Origin: Nevskia soli DSM 19509
Lineage (GTDB): Bacteria; Pseudomonadota; Gammaproteobacteria; Nevskiales; Nevskiaceae
Assembly: GCF_000711955.1 (NCBI RefSeq)
Contig: NZ_JONR01000041.1
Location: 1-44,937 of the forward strand
DNA: 44,937 nt
Reading direction: 5' to 3'
The translations under genes and the position numbers were made by a program. This document shows, one piece after another, positions 15,176-28,031 of the stretch; position 1 is the stretch's first letter; every line of letters starts with the position of its first letter. A model generated the notes under the pieces. The model was not told the DNA's origin, ran no database searches, and saw only the letters and a program-made list of their open reading frames with translations.

Positions 15176-17367
15176 GGTTCGCTTTCCACAGCTTCCTGCG
15201 GCGCAGCCTCCGCCGGCTGTTCGTTGGAGGCCTCCAGTATGCGCTCTTTCGCCAGGCTGGCCAGAACCGATGCTTCCACTTCGGCGATCAGGGCCACGGC
15301 GCTGAATGCCGCGACGCTGTAGTGCTTATACGCCGGCGCTGGCTCCTGTTTCAGCGCGCCATCGGTATCGACCAGCACGCGGTATTCGAGCGTCGGCTCA
15401 GGCAGCTTGAATTCATGCGGCGCATCGTCAGAATTGAACAGCAGGATGGCGATCTCGAGCTTGCCGTCCTTGCGCCGTACCGCGCGCCGCACGCCGAGCA
15501 GGCGCGCGTTGGCATTGTCCCAGTCTTCCTGCGACAGGTCGGTGCCGCGCTCGTCAAACCAGATGATGTCGTTCAATCCGGGTGCGACCTCGACCCGGCC
15601 GTGCTGGAAATTCAACCCCTGGAACACCGGATGCCTGCGTCGGATTTCGATCAGCCGCGCGGTGAAGTCGCGCAGCGCCGCCCCGCGGGGCGTGCCGGGC
15701 AGCGACCAGTCCAGCCAGGCAAGCTCGTTGTCCTGGCAGTAGACATTGTTGTTGCCCTGCTGGGTCTGGCCGAATTCATCGCCGGCCAGCAACATGGGCG
15801 TGCCCTGCGACAGGAGCAAGGCGGTCAGCAGGTTGCGCTTGGTCCGTTCGCGCAGTGCCGTGATCTGCGCGTCGTCGCTCGGCCCTTCCACGCCCCAGTT
15901 GCGGCTCTCGTTGTGGTCGGAGCCGTCGCGGCCGTCCTCGCCGTTGGCCATGTTGTGCTTGGACTCGTAGCTGACCAGGTCCTGCAGGGTGAAGCCGTCG
16001 TGGGCGGTGACGAAATTGACGCTGGCCCAGGGCTTGCGCCGGTGATGGTCGAACATCTCCGCCGAGGCCTGCAGCCGCGCCGCCAAAGCGCCGCGCATGC
16101 CGGCGTCGCCCTTCCAGTACTTGCGCACGTCGTCGCGGAACTTGCCGTTCCACTCCGCGAAGCCCGGCGGATGGTTGCCGATCTGGTAGCCGCCGGGGCC
16201 GATGTCCCAGGGCTCCGAGATCAGCTTCAGCGTGCTGAGCAGCGGGTCCTGCATCAGCGCGTCGAAGAAGCCGCTGCCGGGGTCGAAGCCATGCGGCTCG
16301 CGTCCCAGCGATACGCCGAGGTCGAAGCGGAAGCCGTCGACACGGAATTCGGTGGCCCAGTAGCGCAGCGAATCCATCACCATCTGGATCACCCGGGGAT
16401 GCACCGTGTTGACGGTATTGCCGGTGCCGGTATCGTTGAGGTAGTGCCGCGGATCTTCCTGCAGCAGCCGGTAGTAGCTCACATTGTCGAGGCCGCGGAA
16501 CGACAGTGTCGGCCCCAGCTCGCTGCCCTCGCAGGTGTGGTTGTAGACCACGTCGAGAATCACCTCGATGCCGGCGGCGTGGAGTTGCTGCACCGCCCAT
16601 TTGAGCTGGCCCAGGGTGCCGTCCGAAAGATAGGCGTTGTCGGGTGCGAAGAAGCCGAGCGTGTTGTAGCCCCAGTAGTTGGTCAGGCCGTTTTCCAGCA
16701 GGTTGCGGTCGCGGGCGAAGGCGTGGATCGGCAGCAGTTCCACCGCCGTCACGCCGAGCCGCTTCAGGTACTCGATGCTGCGCGGGTGCCCCAGCGCGCC
16801 GAAGGTGCCGCGTTCGTGCGGCGCGAAAGCCTCGTTGCGCTTCGAATAGCCCTTGACGTGCATCTCGTAGATGACCGTGTCGGACCAGGGTACGCGTGGC
16901 GCATGGTCATTGCCCCAGTCGAAGTGGTCATCCACCACCATCGCCTTGGGCATGTAGTCGGCGCTGTTGCGGCGGTCGAAGGCCAGGTCCGCCCTGGGCG
17001 CGCCCAGCCGGTAGCCGTAGAGCGCGTCATGCCAGCGGATCTCGCCGGAGAGCTGGCGCGCATAGGGGTCCAGCAACAGCTTGTGGGGATTGAAGCGATG
17101 GCCGTTGGCCGGATCGAAAGGACCATATGCCCGGTACCCGTACAGCGTGCCCGGCCGCGCACCCGACAGGTAGCCATGCCATATGCCGTCGGTGCAGTCC
17201 GGCATCGGCAGGCGCGTCTCGTGGCGGCCGCCAGCCTCGAACAGGCACAGCTCGATGCGTTCGGCGTGCTCGGAGAACACCGCGAAATGCGTGCCGCGTC
17301 CGTCCCAGTGCGCGCCCAGGGGATATGGTGCCGAGGGTTGCAGACGGTCGGCCGTGGAATCTGTCAT
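15172..17367 (-). CDS. glgX: Glycogen debranching enzyme (isoamylase type)
   Basis: A 731-residue GH13_11 enzyme hydrolysing alpha-1,6 branch points, mainly short stubs left by phosphorylase. The start is ATG 17367, with AAGGAT about 9 nt upstream, rather than the codon 36 nt further up. The N-terminal CBM48 domain covers residues 15-120 (PLGAHWDGRGTHFAVFSEHA). The barrel has VIYEMHVKGYSKRN, LDVVYNHTCEGSELGPTLSF, DGFRFDLGVSLGRE (nucleophile Asp349), LISEPWDIGPGGYQIG (acid/base Glu385) and NFVTAHDGFTLQDLVSY (Asp457). It is followed by treZ with a 4-nt overlap and separated from glgB by 63 bp that contains a strong hairpin. Confidence 0.95.
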   Translation of the reverse strand: MTDSTADRLQPSAPYPLGAHWDGRGTHFAVFSEHAERIELCLFEAGGRHETRLPMPDCTDGIWHGYLSGARPGTLYGYRAYGPFDPANGHRFNPHKLLLDPYARQLSGEIRWHDALYGYRLGAPRADLAFDRRNSADYMPKAMVVDDHFDWGNDHAPRVPWSDTVIYEMHVKGYSKRNEAFAPHERGTFGALGHPRSIEYLKRLGVTAVELLPIHAFARDRNLLENGLTNYWGYNTLGFFAPDNAYLSDGTLGQLKWAVQQLHAAGIEVILDVVYNHTCEGSELGPTLSFRGLDNVSYYRLLQEDPRHYLNDTGTGNTVNTVHPRVIQMVMDSLRYWATEFRVDGFRFDLGVSLGREPHGFDPGSGFFDALMQDPLLSTLKLISEPWDIGPGGYQIGNHPPGFAEWNGKFRDDVRKYWKGDAGMRGALAARLQASAEMFDHHRRKPWASVNFVTAHDGFTLQDLVSYESKHNMANGEDGRDGSDHNESRNWGVEGPSDDAQITALRERTKRNLLTALLLSQGTPMLLAGDEFGQTQQGNNNVYCQDNELAWLDWSLPGTPRGAALRDFTARLIEIRRRHPVFQGLNFQHGRVEVAPGLNDIIWFDERGTDLSQEDWDNANARLLGVRRAVRRKDGKLEIAILLFNSDDAPHEFKLPEPTLEYRVLVDTDGALKQEPAPAYKHYSVAAFSAVALIAEVEASVLASLAKERILEASNEQPAEAAPQEAVESEP

Positions 17368-17392
17368 CGTAAGATCCTTCTTTGAGGTAAAA

Positions 17393-17414
17393 CACGGCGC
17401 CACGCAGCGCCGTG
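17393..17414 (-). terminator. Intercistronic hairpin between glgB and glgX
   Basis: A perfect 8-bp stem (CACGGCGC / GCGCCGTG) with a 6-nt loop, followed on the minus strand by TTTT. It sits in the only sizeable gap on the operon's downstream side and could act as a partial terminator or an mRNA-processing barrier, lowering expression of glgX-treZ-malQ-treY relative to the genes before it (inference). Confidence 0.55.
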
Positions 17415-17430
17415 GGTCCTACTTTGCCGT

Positions 17431-19631
17431 TCAGCCTTCCGCAATCAGGTAGATCGTGGCCAGCGGCGGCAGCGTCAGTTCCAGCGAGAACGGCTGTCCA
17501 TGGCTCGGCGCCGGTCGCGTACGCACCAAGCCCTCATTGCCGACATTGCCGCCGCCGTAGACACCGGCGTCGCTGTTGAACGCCTCGCGCCAGGCGCCGG
17601 TCCGCGGTGCGCCGATGCGGTAGCCATAACGCGGCACCGGGGTGAGATTGCTCACCACGATGACCGGCGGGTCCGCCTCTCCGCCCGAGCGGTAGAAGGC
17701 GAAGACGCTGTTGACGGCATCATCGCCCACCAGCCAGTGGAAGCCGGTGTCCCGGCAGTCCGCCACGTGCAATGCGGGCAGGGTCGAATACAAATGATTC
17801 AGGTCGCGCACCGCCCGCTGCACACCGCCGTGATAGGGATCGCCGAGGGCGCCCCAGTCCAGTTGCGTGTCGTGATTCCACTCCCGATCCTGCGCCAGCT
17901 CGTCGCCCATGAACAGCAGCTTCTTGCCGGGATGCGCCCACATGAAGCCGTAGTAGGCGCGCAGGTTGGCGAAGCGCTGCCACCGATCGCCCGGCATCTT
18001 GCCGATCAGCGAACGCTTGCCGTGCACCACCTCGTCGTGCGACAGCGGCAGCACGAAGTGCTCGGAGAAGGCATAGACCAGGCCGAAAGTCAGTTCGTTG
18101 TGATGATGGGCGCGATGAATCGGGTCGTGGGCGATATAGCTCAACGTGTCGTGCATCCACCCCATGTTCCACTTGAAGTCGAAGCCCAGGCCGCCTTCGC
18201 TGGTGGGGCGGGTGACACCGGGCCAGGCGGTGGATTCTTCGGCGATCAGCAGCGTGCCCGGGCAGCGCTCGTGCACCACGTCGCTGAGATGGCGCAGGAA
18301 ATCGATCGATTCCAGATTCTCGCGGCCGCCATATCTGTTGGGAATCCACTGGCCCGCCTGGCGCGAGTAGTCCCGGTACAGCATGGAGGCGACGGCATCC
18401 ACGCGCAGCCCGTCGACGTGGTAGTGCTCCAGCCAGTGCAGGGCGCTGGCCAGCAGGAAGCCGTGCACCTCGCGGCGTCCCATGTTGTAGATCAGCGTGT
18501 TCCAGTCCTGGTGAAAGCCTTCGCGCGGGTCTTCGTGCTCGTATAGCGCGGTGCCGTCGAAGCGCATCAGCCCATGGGGATCTGTGGGGAAGTGCGCCGG
18601 TACCCAGTCCAGCAGCACCCCCAAACCCGCCTGGTGGCAGCGGTCGACGAAGGCCGCGAAAGCCTTGGGCTCGCCGTATTCGGCATGCGGCGCGAACAGC
18701 CCCAGCGGCTGGTAGCCCCAGGAGCCGCCGAAGGGATGCGCGGTGATCGGCAGCAGTTCAAGATGGGTGAAGCCCTGATCGACCACGTAGGGGATCAGCT
18801 GGTCCGCCAGCTCCTCCCAGGACAGCATGCGGTCGCCATGCTCGCCGCCGCGTCGCCAGGAGCCGGCATGGACCTCGTAGATCGAAATCGGCGCCCGCGT
18901 GGATTGCCGCCCGGGGCGGCGCTCGAGCCACGCGGCGTCGTTCCACTGGAACGGCGCAGGATCGGCGACGATGGAGGCTGTCCGCGGCGGCCGCTCCGAC
19001 TGCAGGGCCACTGGATCGGCCTTCTGCGGCAACGGGCCGTGCGCGCCGAGGATGTCGTACTTGTACAGCGCCCCGGGATCGAGCCTGGGAATGAACAGCT
19101 CCCAGATGCCGCCTTCCAGGCGCTTGCGCATCGGATGGCGGCGCATGTCCCAGTTGTTGAAGCCGCCCACCACCGACACGCGCCGCGCATTCGGCGCCCA
19201 GCAGGCGAAGCGCACACCGCGCACGCCTTCCACGGTCATCGCCTGCGCGCCGAGGCATTGCCCCAACTGGCGATGATTGCCCTCGGCGATCAGGTGCAGG
19301 TCCATCTCGCCCAGCAGCAGGCCGAAGCTGTAGGGGTCTTCGGTTTCCTGTACCGCGCCCGGCCAGTGGATGCGCAGCACATATGCGGTGTTCGCCGGGA
19401 TCAGGCCGGCGAACAGGCCCGGCGTCTGCACCGGGCTCAGCGTGCCCAGGGCGGCGCCGGAGCGCGACAGGACTTCCACCTGCTGCGCCTGCGGCAGGAA
19501 GACGCGGACGATGGTACCCGCCGCGCCCGGATGCGGGCCGAGCAGGGAGAACGGATCGCCCACCTCGGCCCGGTCCAGGGCCTCGGCGGCGGCGGGCGGA
19601 AGCAGCAGCTCGTTGCGATGACTGTCCGGCA

Positions 19632-19632
<1 letters not shown>
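17431..19632 (-). CDS. glgB: 1,4-alpha-glucan branching enzyme
   Basis: A 733-residue GH13_9 enzyme that cuts an alpha-1,4 chain and re-attaches it through alpha-1,6. It has the full-length (E. coli-like) form: an N1 domain at about residues 18-120 (DPFSLLGPHPGAAGTIVRVF), CBM48 at 125-230 (VRFACWAPNARRVSVVGGFN), then the barrel with GSWGYQPLGLFAPHAEYG, DGLRVDAVASMLYRDYSR (nucleophile Asp412) and LLIAEESTAWPGVTRP (acid/base Glu465). A further Asp follows in VLPLSHDEVVHGKRS. Its ATG overlaps the treS stop by 1 nt (TAATG). It serves both the GlgA and the GlgE polymerisation routes. Confidence 0.96.
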
Positions 19633-22942
<3,310 letters not shown>

Positions 22943-22946
<4 letters not shown>

Positions 22947-24958
22947 GAGTTTGCTTCCGCTTTGCGTACGCGCCAGATGGCGAAGGGCAGGCGGCCCGGA
23001 TCGAAGTACCAATGCTGCAGCTTGCCGCGCCAGGTGAGGGGAGTGCCGGTCATCAGTTCTTCAACCTCCAGGGTGTCGTGGTCACCGAGGCCGAATTCCC
23101 ACAACGGCACTTCGAGTTGCGCTTCCTGCGCGTGATGCGGATCCAGGCTTACCGCCGCCAGGATGAAATCGTCGCCGCCCGGCGTGCCCTTGCCGTAGAA
23201 CAGCACCTGGTCGTTCCAGGCGGTGTGGAATTTCAGGCCCAGATGCGTCTGCAGCGCGGGATAGTCGCGGCGGATCTGATTGAGCCGGGAGATTTCACGG
23301 ATGATGTTGCCCGGCGCCTGCCAGTCGCGCCGCCGGATCTCGTATTTCTCCGAATCCAGGTATTCCTCCCGTCCCGGTAGCGCCGCCGCTTCGCAGAGTT
23401 CGAAGCCGCTATAAAGGCCCCACAGCCCGGACAATGTCGCCGCCAGGGCGGCGCGGATGAGGAAGCCGCCGCGGCCGGAGGTCTGCAGGAACCAGGGATT
23501 GATGTCCGGCGTGTTGACGAAGAAGTGCGGGCGGTAGAAATGCCGCGGCTCGCCCTGCGCCAGCTCGGTCAGGTACTCGGTCAGCTCCGCCTTGGTGTTG
23601 CGCCAGGTGAAATAGGTATAGCTCTGCGCGAAGCCGATCTTGGCCAGGCGGTACATCATCGCCGGCCGGGTGAATGCCTCCGCCAGGAAAATGACGTCCG
23701 GATGCCCGGCGCGGATATCCGCGATCAGCCATTCCCAGAAGGGCAGGGGTTTGGTGTGGGGGTTGTCGACGCGGAAGATCTTCACCCCTTCACCGATCCA
23801 GCCGCGCACCACGTCGCGCAGCGCCAGCCACAGCGAAGGCATCGCGCCGGCGGCATAGAAGTCGACGTTGACGATGTCCTCGTAGCTCTTGGGCGGGTTC
23901 TCGGCATGCCGGATCGAGCCGTCCGGCCGCCAGGAGAACCACTCCGGATGCTGCTTCAGCCAGGGATGATCCGGCGAACACTGCACCGCGAAATCCAGCG
24001 CCAGTTCCATTCCATGCTCGGCCACCGCCGCGCGCAAGCGGCGAAACCCCTCGATGCCGCCCAGTTCCGGATGCACCGCATCGTGGCCGCCTTCCGGGCT
24101 GCCGATCGCATACGGGCTGCCGGGATCGCGCGGCCCGGCTTGCAGGCTGTTGTTGGGGCCCTTGCGATGCGTGGTGCCGATGGGATGGATCGGCGGCAGG
24201 TACAACACGTCGAAACCCATGGCCTGGATGAAGGGCAGGCGGGCGATGACGTCGTCGAACGTCCCATGCTGCTGTTCGGCATGCATCGTCGAGCGCGGGA
24301 ACAGCTCGTACCAGGCGCCAAAGCCGGCGGCCTTGCGTTCCACCTCGATCCGCAGCTCGACTTCGGAGCGCGTCTCGAAGGCGCGCAGATCGACACGCGC
24401 CATCACCGCCGCGGTGGTCTCGCTCACCAGCAAGTCCACCTGCAGCGATTCGTCCGGATTTTCCAGGCCCGCTGCCAGCGCCTGTAAAGCCTGCAATTCA
24501 TTGCCGGTGGCACGGCCGCGCGCCGCTTCGATCAATTGGCGGCCTTCCACCAGTTCCTGCGCGATGGGCTTGCCCGCCGTGAACTTCTTTTCGAGTACGC
24601 TGCGAAAACTGCTCCACTGGTCGAGCCGGGCCTCGATCCGCAGATGGTAGCGGCCGGGCTGCGTCGGCTCGAACCGAGCGCGCCAGCGATCATTGCCCAA
24701 CGGCTGCATCGGCAGAGCCTGAAGTTCTGCACCGGCATGGAACACCAGCACCCGGGCCGCGATCTTGTCGTGGCCGTCCAGGAAAATATCGGCCTCGATA
24801 TCGATCCGCTGTCCAACTACCGCGCAGGAAGGAAAACGTCCGTTCTCGACCAGCGGTGAAACCGCCGTGATGACGATGCGGGGCGCCGCGATTGCCGCGC
24901 CCACATCCGGGCGCTCGACGCGGGCGGCGCTGTCCGCGATTGTGTCAGCTTGCGGCAT
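22943..24958 (-). CDS. glgE: Alpha-1,4-glucan:maltose-1-phosphate maltosyltransferase
   Basis: A 671-residue GH13_3 enzyme that adds maltosyl units from maltose-1-phosphate to alpha-1,4-glucan. Key segments are RIVITAVSPLVENGRFPSCA at the N-terminus, GFDVLYLPPIHPIGTTHRKG, KIFRVDNPHTKPLPFWEW (nucleophile Asp398) and VIFLAEAFTRPAMMYRLAK (acid/base Glu427). The 29-residue spacing equals that of the Streptomyces enzyme. Three starts are possible: TTG 25084, which would overlap the glgC stop; ATG 24976; and ATG 24958. The last has the best SD (AAGGA, 5 nt spacing), and the extra N-terminal residues of the longer forms are not protein-like. The 3' end overlaps treS. Confidence 0.95.
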
Positions 24959-25080
24959 GCCGTTCCTTGCCACCATGTGATTCCCGAGTTTTGCGTTCGT
25001 TGCACCGCCGCCGCTACTGGCGGTGACCGGTCCGTCTGCTTGTAATGGACAGCAAATCCGGTCTGCCGTTCGATCCAGGC

Positions 25081-26340
25081 TCAACGATCCAGCAGCATCT
25101 CCGGCGTCACCAGCGTGACGCCGCCCGGGCTGACGTGGAAGCGCCTGCGGTCCTCGTCCAGGTTGCCGCCGATCACGGTGTTGTCCGGAATGACGCAGCC
25201 CTCGTCGATGATCGCCTTATGGATGCGGCAGTTGCGGCCGACGGACACGCCGGGCAGCAGCAGCGATTCGGTGACCGTGCTGCCCTCGTTGACCCGGGCG
25301 CCGGAGAACAGCACGCTGCATTTCACCTCGGCGCCGGAGACGATGCAGCCGCCGCTCACCAGGGAGTCGGAGGCGCTGCCGCGCCGACCGGGGTCATCGA
25401 ACACGAACTTCGCCGGCGGCAACTGCTCCTGGTGCGTCCAGATCGGCCAGTCTTCGTCGTAGAGATTCAGTTCCGGTACCACGTCGATCAGTTCGAGATT
25501 GCCTTTCCAGTAGGTATCGACGGTGCCGACATCGCGCCAATACCCCTGTTTGCGCGGCTCGTACAGGTCGGTGAAGGGGAAGGCATACACCACGTTCTCG
25601 TTGATCGCCGCCGGAATGATGTCCTTGCCGAAATCGTGGCTGGACTCGCTGATCCCCGCATCGCGCGACAGCCACTCGAGCAGGAACAGCGCGTCGAATA
25701 CATAGATGCCCATGCTGGCCAGCGCGATGCCGGGCTTGCCGGGCGTGGCCTTCGGCCGCTCGGGTTTCTCCTCGAAGCCCACCACGCGGCTGTGCTTGTC
25801 CACTTCCATCACGCCGAAGCTGGAGGCCTCGTCCAGCGGCACCTCGAGGCAGCCGACCGTGATTTTCGCGCCGCAGCGCGCATGGTGGGCCAGCATGCGG
25901 CCATAATCCATCTTGTAGATATGGTCCCCGGCCAGGATCAGCACATGGGCCGGCTGGTGCAGCTTGATGAAGTCGATGTTCTGGAACACCGCGTCCGCTG
26001 TGCCGGCGTACCAGGAAGGATTCTCCGAGCGCTGCTCCGCCGGCAGCAACTCGACGAATTCGCCGAATTCGCCGCGGAGGAAACCCCAGCCCCTCTGCAG
26101 GTGTCTGATCAGCGGATGGCTCTTGTACTGCATCAGCACGCCGACGCGCCGGATACCGCTGTTGATGCAATTCGAGAGGGTAAAATCGATGATCCGGAAT
26201 TTTCCGCCGAAGGGCACGGCCGGCTTGGCGCGCGTCGCGGTAAGCTGCATCAGCCTGGTACCGCGACCGCCGGCCATGACCAGTGCCAGGGTATCGCGGG
26301 TCAGGCGGCTGACAAAGCGGGCATCTCTTGCGCCGGCCAT
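25081..26340 (-). CDS. glgC: Glucose-1-phosphate adenylyltransferase
   Basis: A 419-residue ADP-glucose pyrophosphorylase, the committed step of the GlgA route. The nucleotidyltransferase loop LALVMAGGRGTRLMQLTATR and RAKPAVPFGGKFRIIDFTLS with the regulatory or substrate lysines are near the N-terminus. WYAGTADAVFQNIDFI, LILAGDHIYKMDYGRML and VVGFEEKPERPK follow. A C-terminal left-handed beta-helix (NCRIHKAIIDEGCVIPDNTV) ends the protein. Start ATG 26340 has AGGA 8 nt upstream; a TTG seven codons earlier is less likely. It is the first gene of the minus-strand operon and divergent from glgA, so the ADP-glucose producer is co-transcribed with the GlgE branch rather than with glgA. Confidence 0.95.
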   Translation of the reverse strand: MAGARDARFVSRLTRDTLALVMAGGRGTRLMQLTATRAKPAVPFGGKFRIIDFTLSNCINSGIRRVGVLMQYKSHPLIRHLQRGWGFLRGEFGEFVELLPAEQRSENPSWYAGTADAVFQNIDFIKLHQPAHVLILAGDHIYKMDYGRMLAHHARCGAKITVGCLEVPLDEASSFGVMEVDKHSRVVGFEEKPERPKATPGKPGIALASMGIYVFDALFLLEWLSRDAGISESSHDFGKDIIPAAINENVVYAFPFTDLYEPRKQGYWRDVGTVDTYWKGNLELIDVVPELNLYDEDWPIWTHQEQLPPAKFVFDDPGRRGSASDSLVSGGCIVSGAEVKCSVLFSGARVNEGSTVTESLLLPGVSVGRNCRIHKAIIDEGCVIPDNTVIGGNLDEDRRRFHVSPGGVTLVTPEMLLDR

Positions 26341-26386
26341 CGTGTCCGTCCTAGGTTTCAATGTTGTCGAGCGCTATATCGGCCTT

Positions 26387-26407
26387 CCACGCCCATCTCG
26401 GGCGTGG
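26387..26407 (-). promoter_or_regulatory. Hairpin in the glgC leader
   Basis: A perfect 8-bp inverted repeat (CCACGCCC / GGGCGTGG) with a 5-nt ATCTC loop, ending 46 bp before the glgC start. If the transcript starts upstream of it, it would form a 5'-leader stem; no T-run follows. It could also be a protein-binding palindrome between the divergent genes. Confidence 0.4.
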
Positions 26408-26414
26408 GGAAACA

Positions 26415-26447
26415 ATGAAGCAAGCTGATTGATGAAGCAAGCTGATT
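26415..26447 (+). repeat. Tandem 16-bp repeat (period 17) between glgC and glgA
   Basis: ATGAAGCAAGCTGATT occurs at 26415-26430 and again at 26432-26447, separated by one G. The copies are identical. The pair lies in the 167-bp divergent region, 60-90 bp upstream of the glgA start, where promoter or operator elements for both genes would be expected. Confidence 0.75.
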
Positions 26448-26507
26448 AATATCGATAAGACTATGCAAGGCCCAGAAGATTCCACCAGAAAACTCAGCGG
26501 CACTTCG

Positions 26508-27992
26508 ATGAAAGTCCTGCATGTCGCCGCCGAGTGCTTTCCCCTGGTCAAGACCGGTGGACTCGCCGACGTGGTCGGCTCCCTGCCGCTGGCGCAACGG
26601 CGCATCGGCATCGATGCCCGCGTCGCCCTGCCCGGCTACCGCGGCCTGGCGCGCCGGCTGGAATTCACCCGCACCGTCGCGGCGTTCGATCTGCACGGCT
26701 TCCAGATCGGCGTCACCGAGGGCATGTTGAACAGCGTCGAGGGGCCCGAGCAGCGTCTGCCGGTCTACCTGTTCGAGTGCCCGGAGCTGTACGACCGCCC
26801 GGGCGATCCCTATCGCGACGCCGCAGGCAAGGAGCATCCGGACAACGCCCTGCGTTTCGGCTGCTTCGCCGAAGCCGTGGCGCGTTTCGCCCTGCACCGC
26901 GGTAATGGCTTCTCTCCGGCGCTGGTCCACCTCCACGACTGGCAGGCAGCGCCCGCCGCCGCCTGGCTCAGCATCCAGCCGCAGCGGCCCGCGGTGGTGA
27001 TGACCATCCACAATCTCGCCTACCAGGGCCTGTTCGACCGCCGGACCTTCGAGCACCTCGGCTTCCCGGAGCGCTGGTGGTCGCCGCAGGCCATGGAATT
27101 CTGGGGCCAGTGCTCCTTCCTCAAGGCCGGTATCCAGTTCAGCGATGCCATCACCACCGTCAGCCCCGCCTATGCGCGGGAAATCCGGACGCCCGAGTAT
27201 GGTTGCGGCCTGGATGGTGAACTCAGGGCCCGCTCCGCCTCTCTCCGGGGCATCCTCAACGGCGTCGATACCGCCGTCTGGGATCCGCAGACCGATCCCT
27301 TCATCGCCGCGCACTACACCGCCGGCGACGCCACCATTGGCAAGAGCGCCAACAAGTCGGCCCTGCAGGAAGAGCTCGGCCTGGCCGTCAGCACCCGGCC
27401 CCTGGTGGCGTTTATCGGCCGCCTCGCCGACCAGAAGGGCGCCGACCTGATCCTGGCGGCCAGGGAGGAACTGCTCGGGCTGGATGCGCAATACGTGGTG
27501 CTCGCCACCGGCGACCTTGCCCTGCAGGAAGCCTTCGCCGCCTTTGCCGGAACCACGGCCGCCGACCGGGTCGCCGTCCGCCTGCTCCACGACGAAGTGC
27601 TGGCCCACAAGATTTTCGCCGCCGCCGACCTGCTGCTGATCCCCTCGCGCTTCGAACCCTGCGGCCTCAACCAGCTCTATGCGCAGCGCTACGGCACCAT
27701 CCCGGTGGTGCGCAGCACCGGTGGCCTGATCGATACCGTGGTCGATGCCGATGCGGCCACGCTCGCCGCCGGCCGCGCCACCGGCGTGCATTTCCGCGAC
27801 GCCGACGTCGGCGGCGTGCTGTACGGTCTGCGCCGTGCCCTGGAACTCATCGCCGACGAGGCGACACGCGACGGTCTGCGGCGGGCCGGCATGGCGGCCG
27901 ATTTCTCATGGCTGCGCTCCGCCGCCGAATACCGCGGCCTGTATCGCTCCCTGCAGGCGCCGCGCCACCCCGGCCCGATTGCGCCGGGCTGA
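26508..27992 (+). CDS. glgA: Glycogen synthase (ADP-glucose, GT5)
   Basis: A 494-residue GT-B enzyme extending alpha-1,4-glucan from ADP-glucose. ATG 26508 gives the family-standard start MKVLHVAAECFPLVKTGGLA, with the ADP-glucose-binding KTGGL at residues 15-19. An in-frame ATG at 26463 would add 15 atypical residues. Neither has a strong Shine-Dalgarno. Other motifs are LVHLHDWQAAPAAAWLSIQP, VMTIHNLAYQGLFDR, and the C-terminal donor site SRFEPCGLNQLYAQRYGTIP followed by VVRSTGGL. It is of the classical GT5 type, not the GT4 GlgM type that makes maltose-1-phosphate in mycobacteria. It stands alone on the plus strand, opposite the glgC operon. Confidence 0.95.
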   Translation: MKVLHVAAECFPLVKTGGLADVVGSLPLAQRRIGIDARVALPGYRGLARRLEFTRTVAAFDLHGFQIGVTEGMLNSVEGPEQRLPVYLFECPELYDRPGDPYRDAAGKEHPDNALRFGCFAEAVARFALHRGNGFSPALVHLHDWQAAPAAAWLSIQPQRPAVVMTIHNLAYQGLFDRRTFEHLGFPERWWSPQAMEFWGQCSFLKAGIQFSDAITTVSPAYAREIRTPEYGCGLDGELRARSASLRGILNGVDTAVWDPQTDPFIAAHYTAGDATIGKSANKSALQEELGLAVSTRPLVAFIGRLADQKGADLILAAREELLGLDAQYVVLATGDLALQEAFAAFAGTTAADRVAVRLLHDEVLAHKIFAAADLLLIPSRFEPCGLNQLYAQRYGTIPVVRSTGGLIDTVVDADAATLAAGRATGVHFRDADVGGVLYGLRRALELIADEATRDGLRRAGMAADFSWLRSAAEYRGLYRSLQAPRHPGPIAPG

Positions 27993-28031
27993 ATCCATAC
28001 CCGCCGTGCCGGCCGGTGTTTACTGCCGCCT

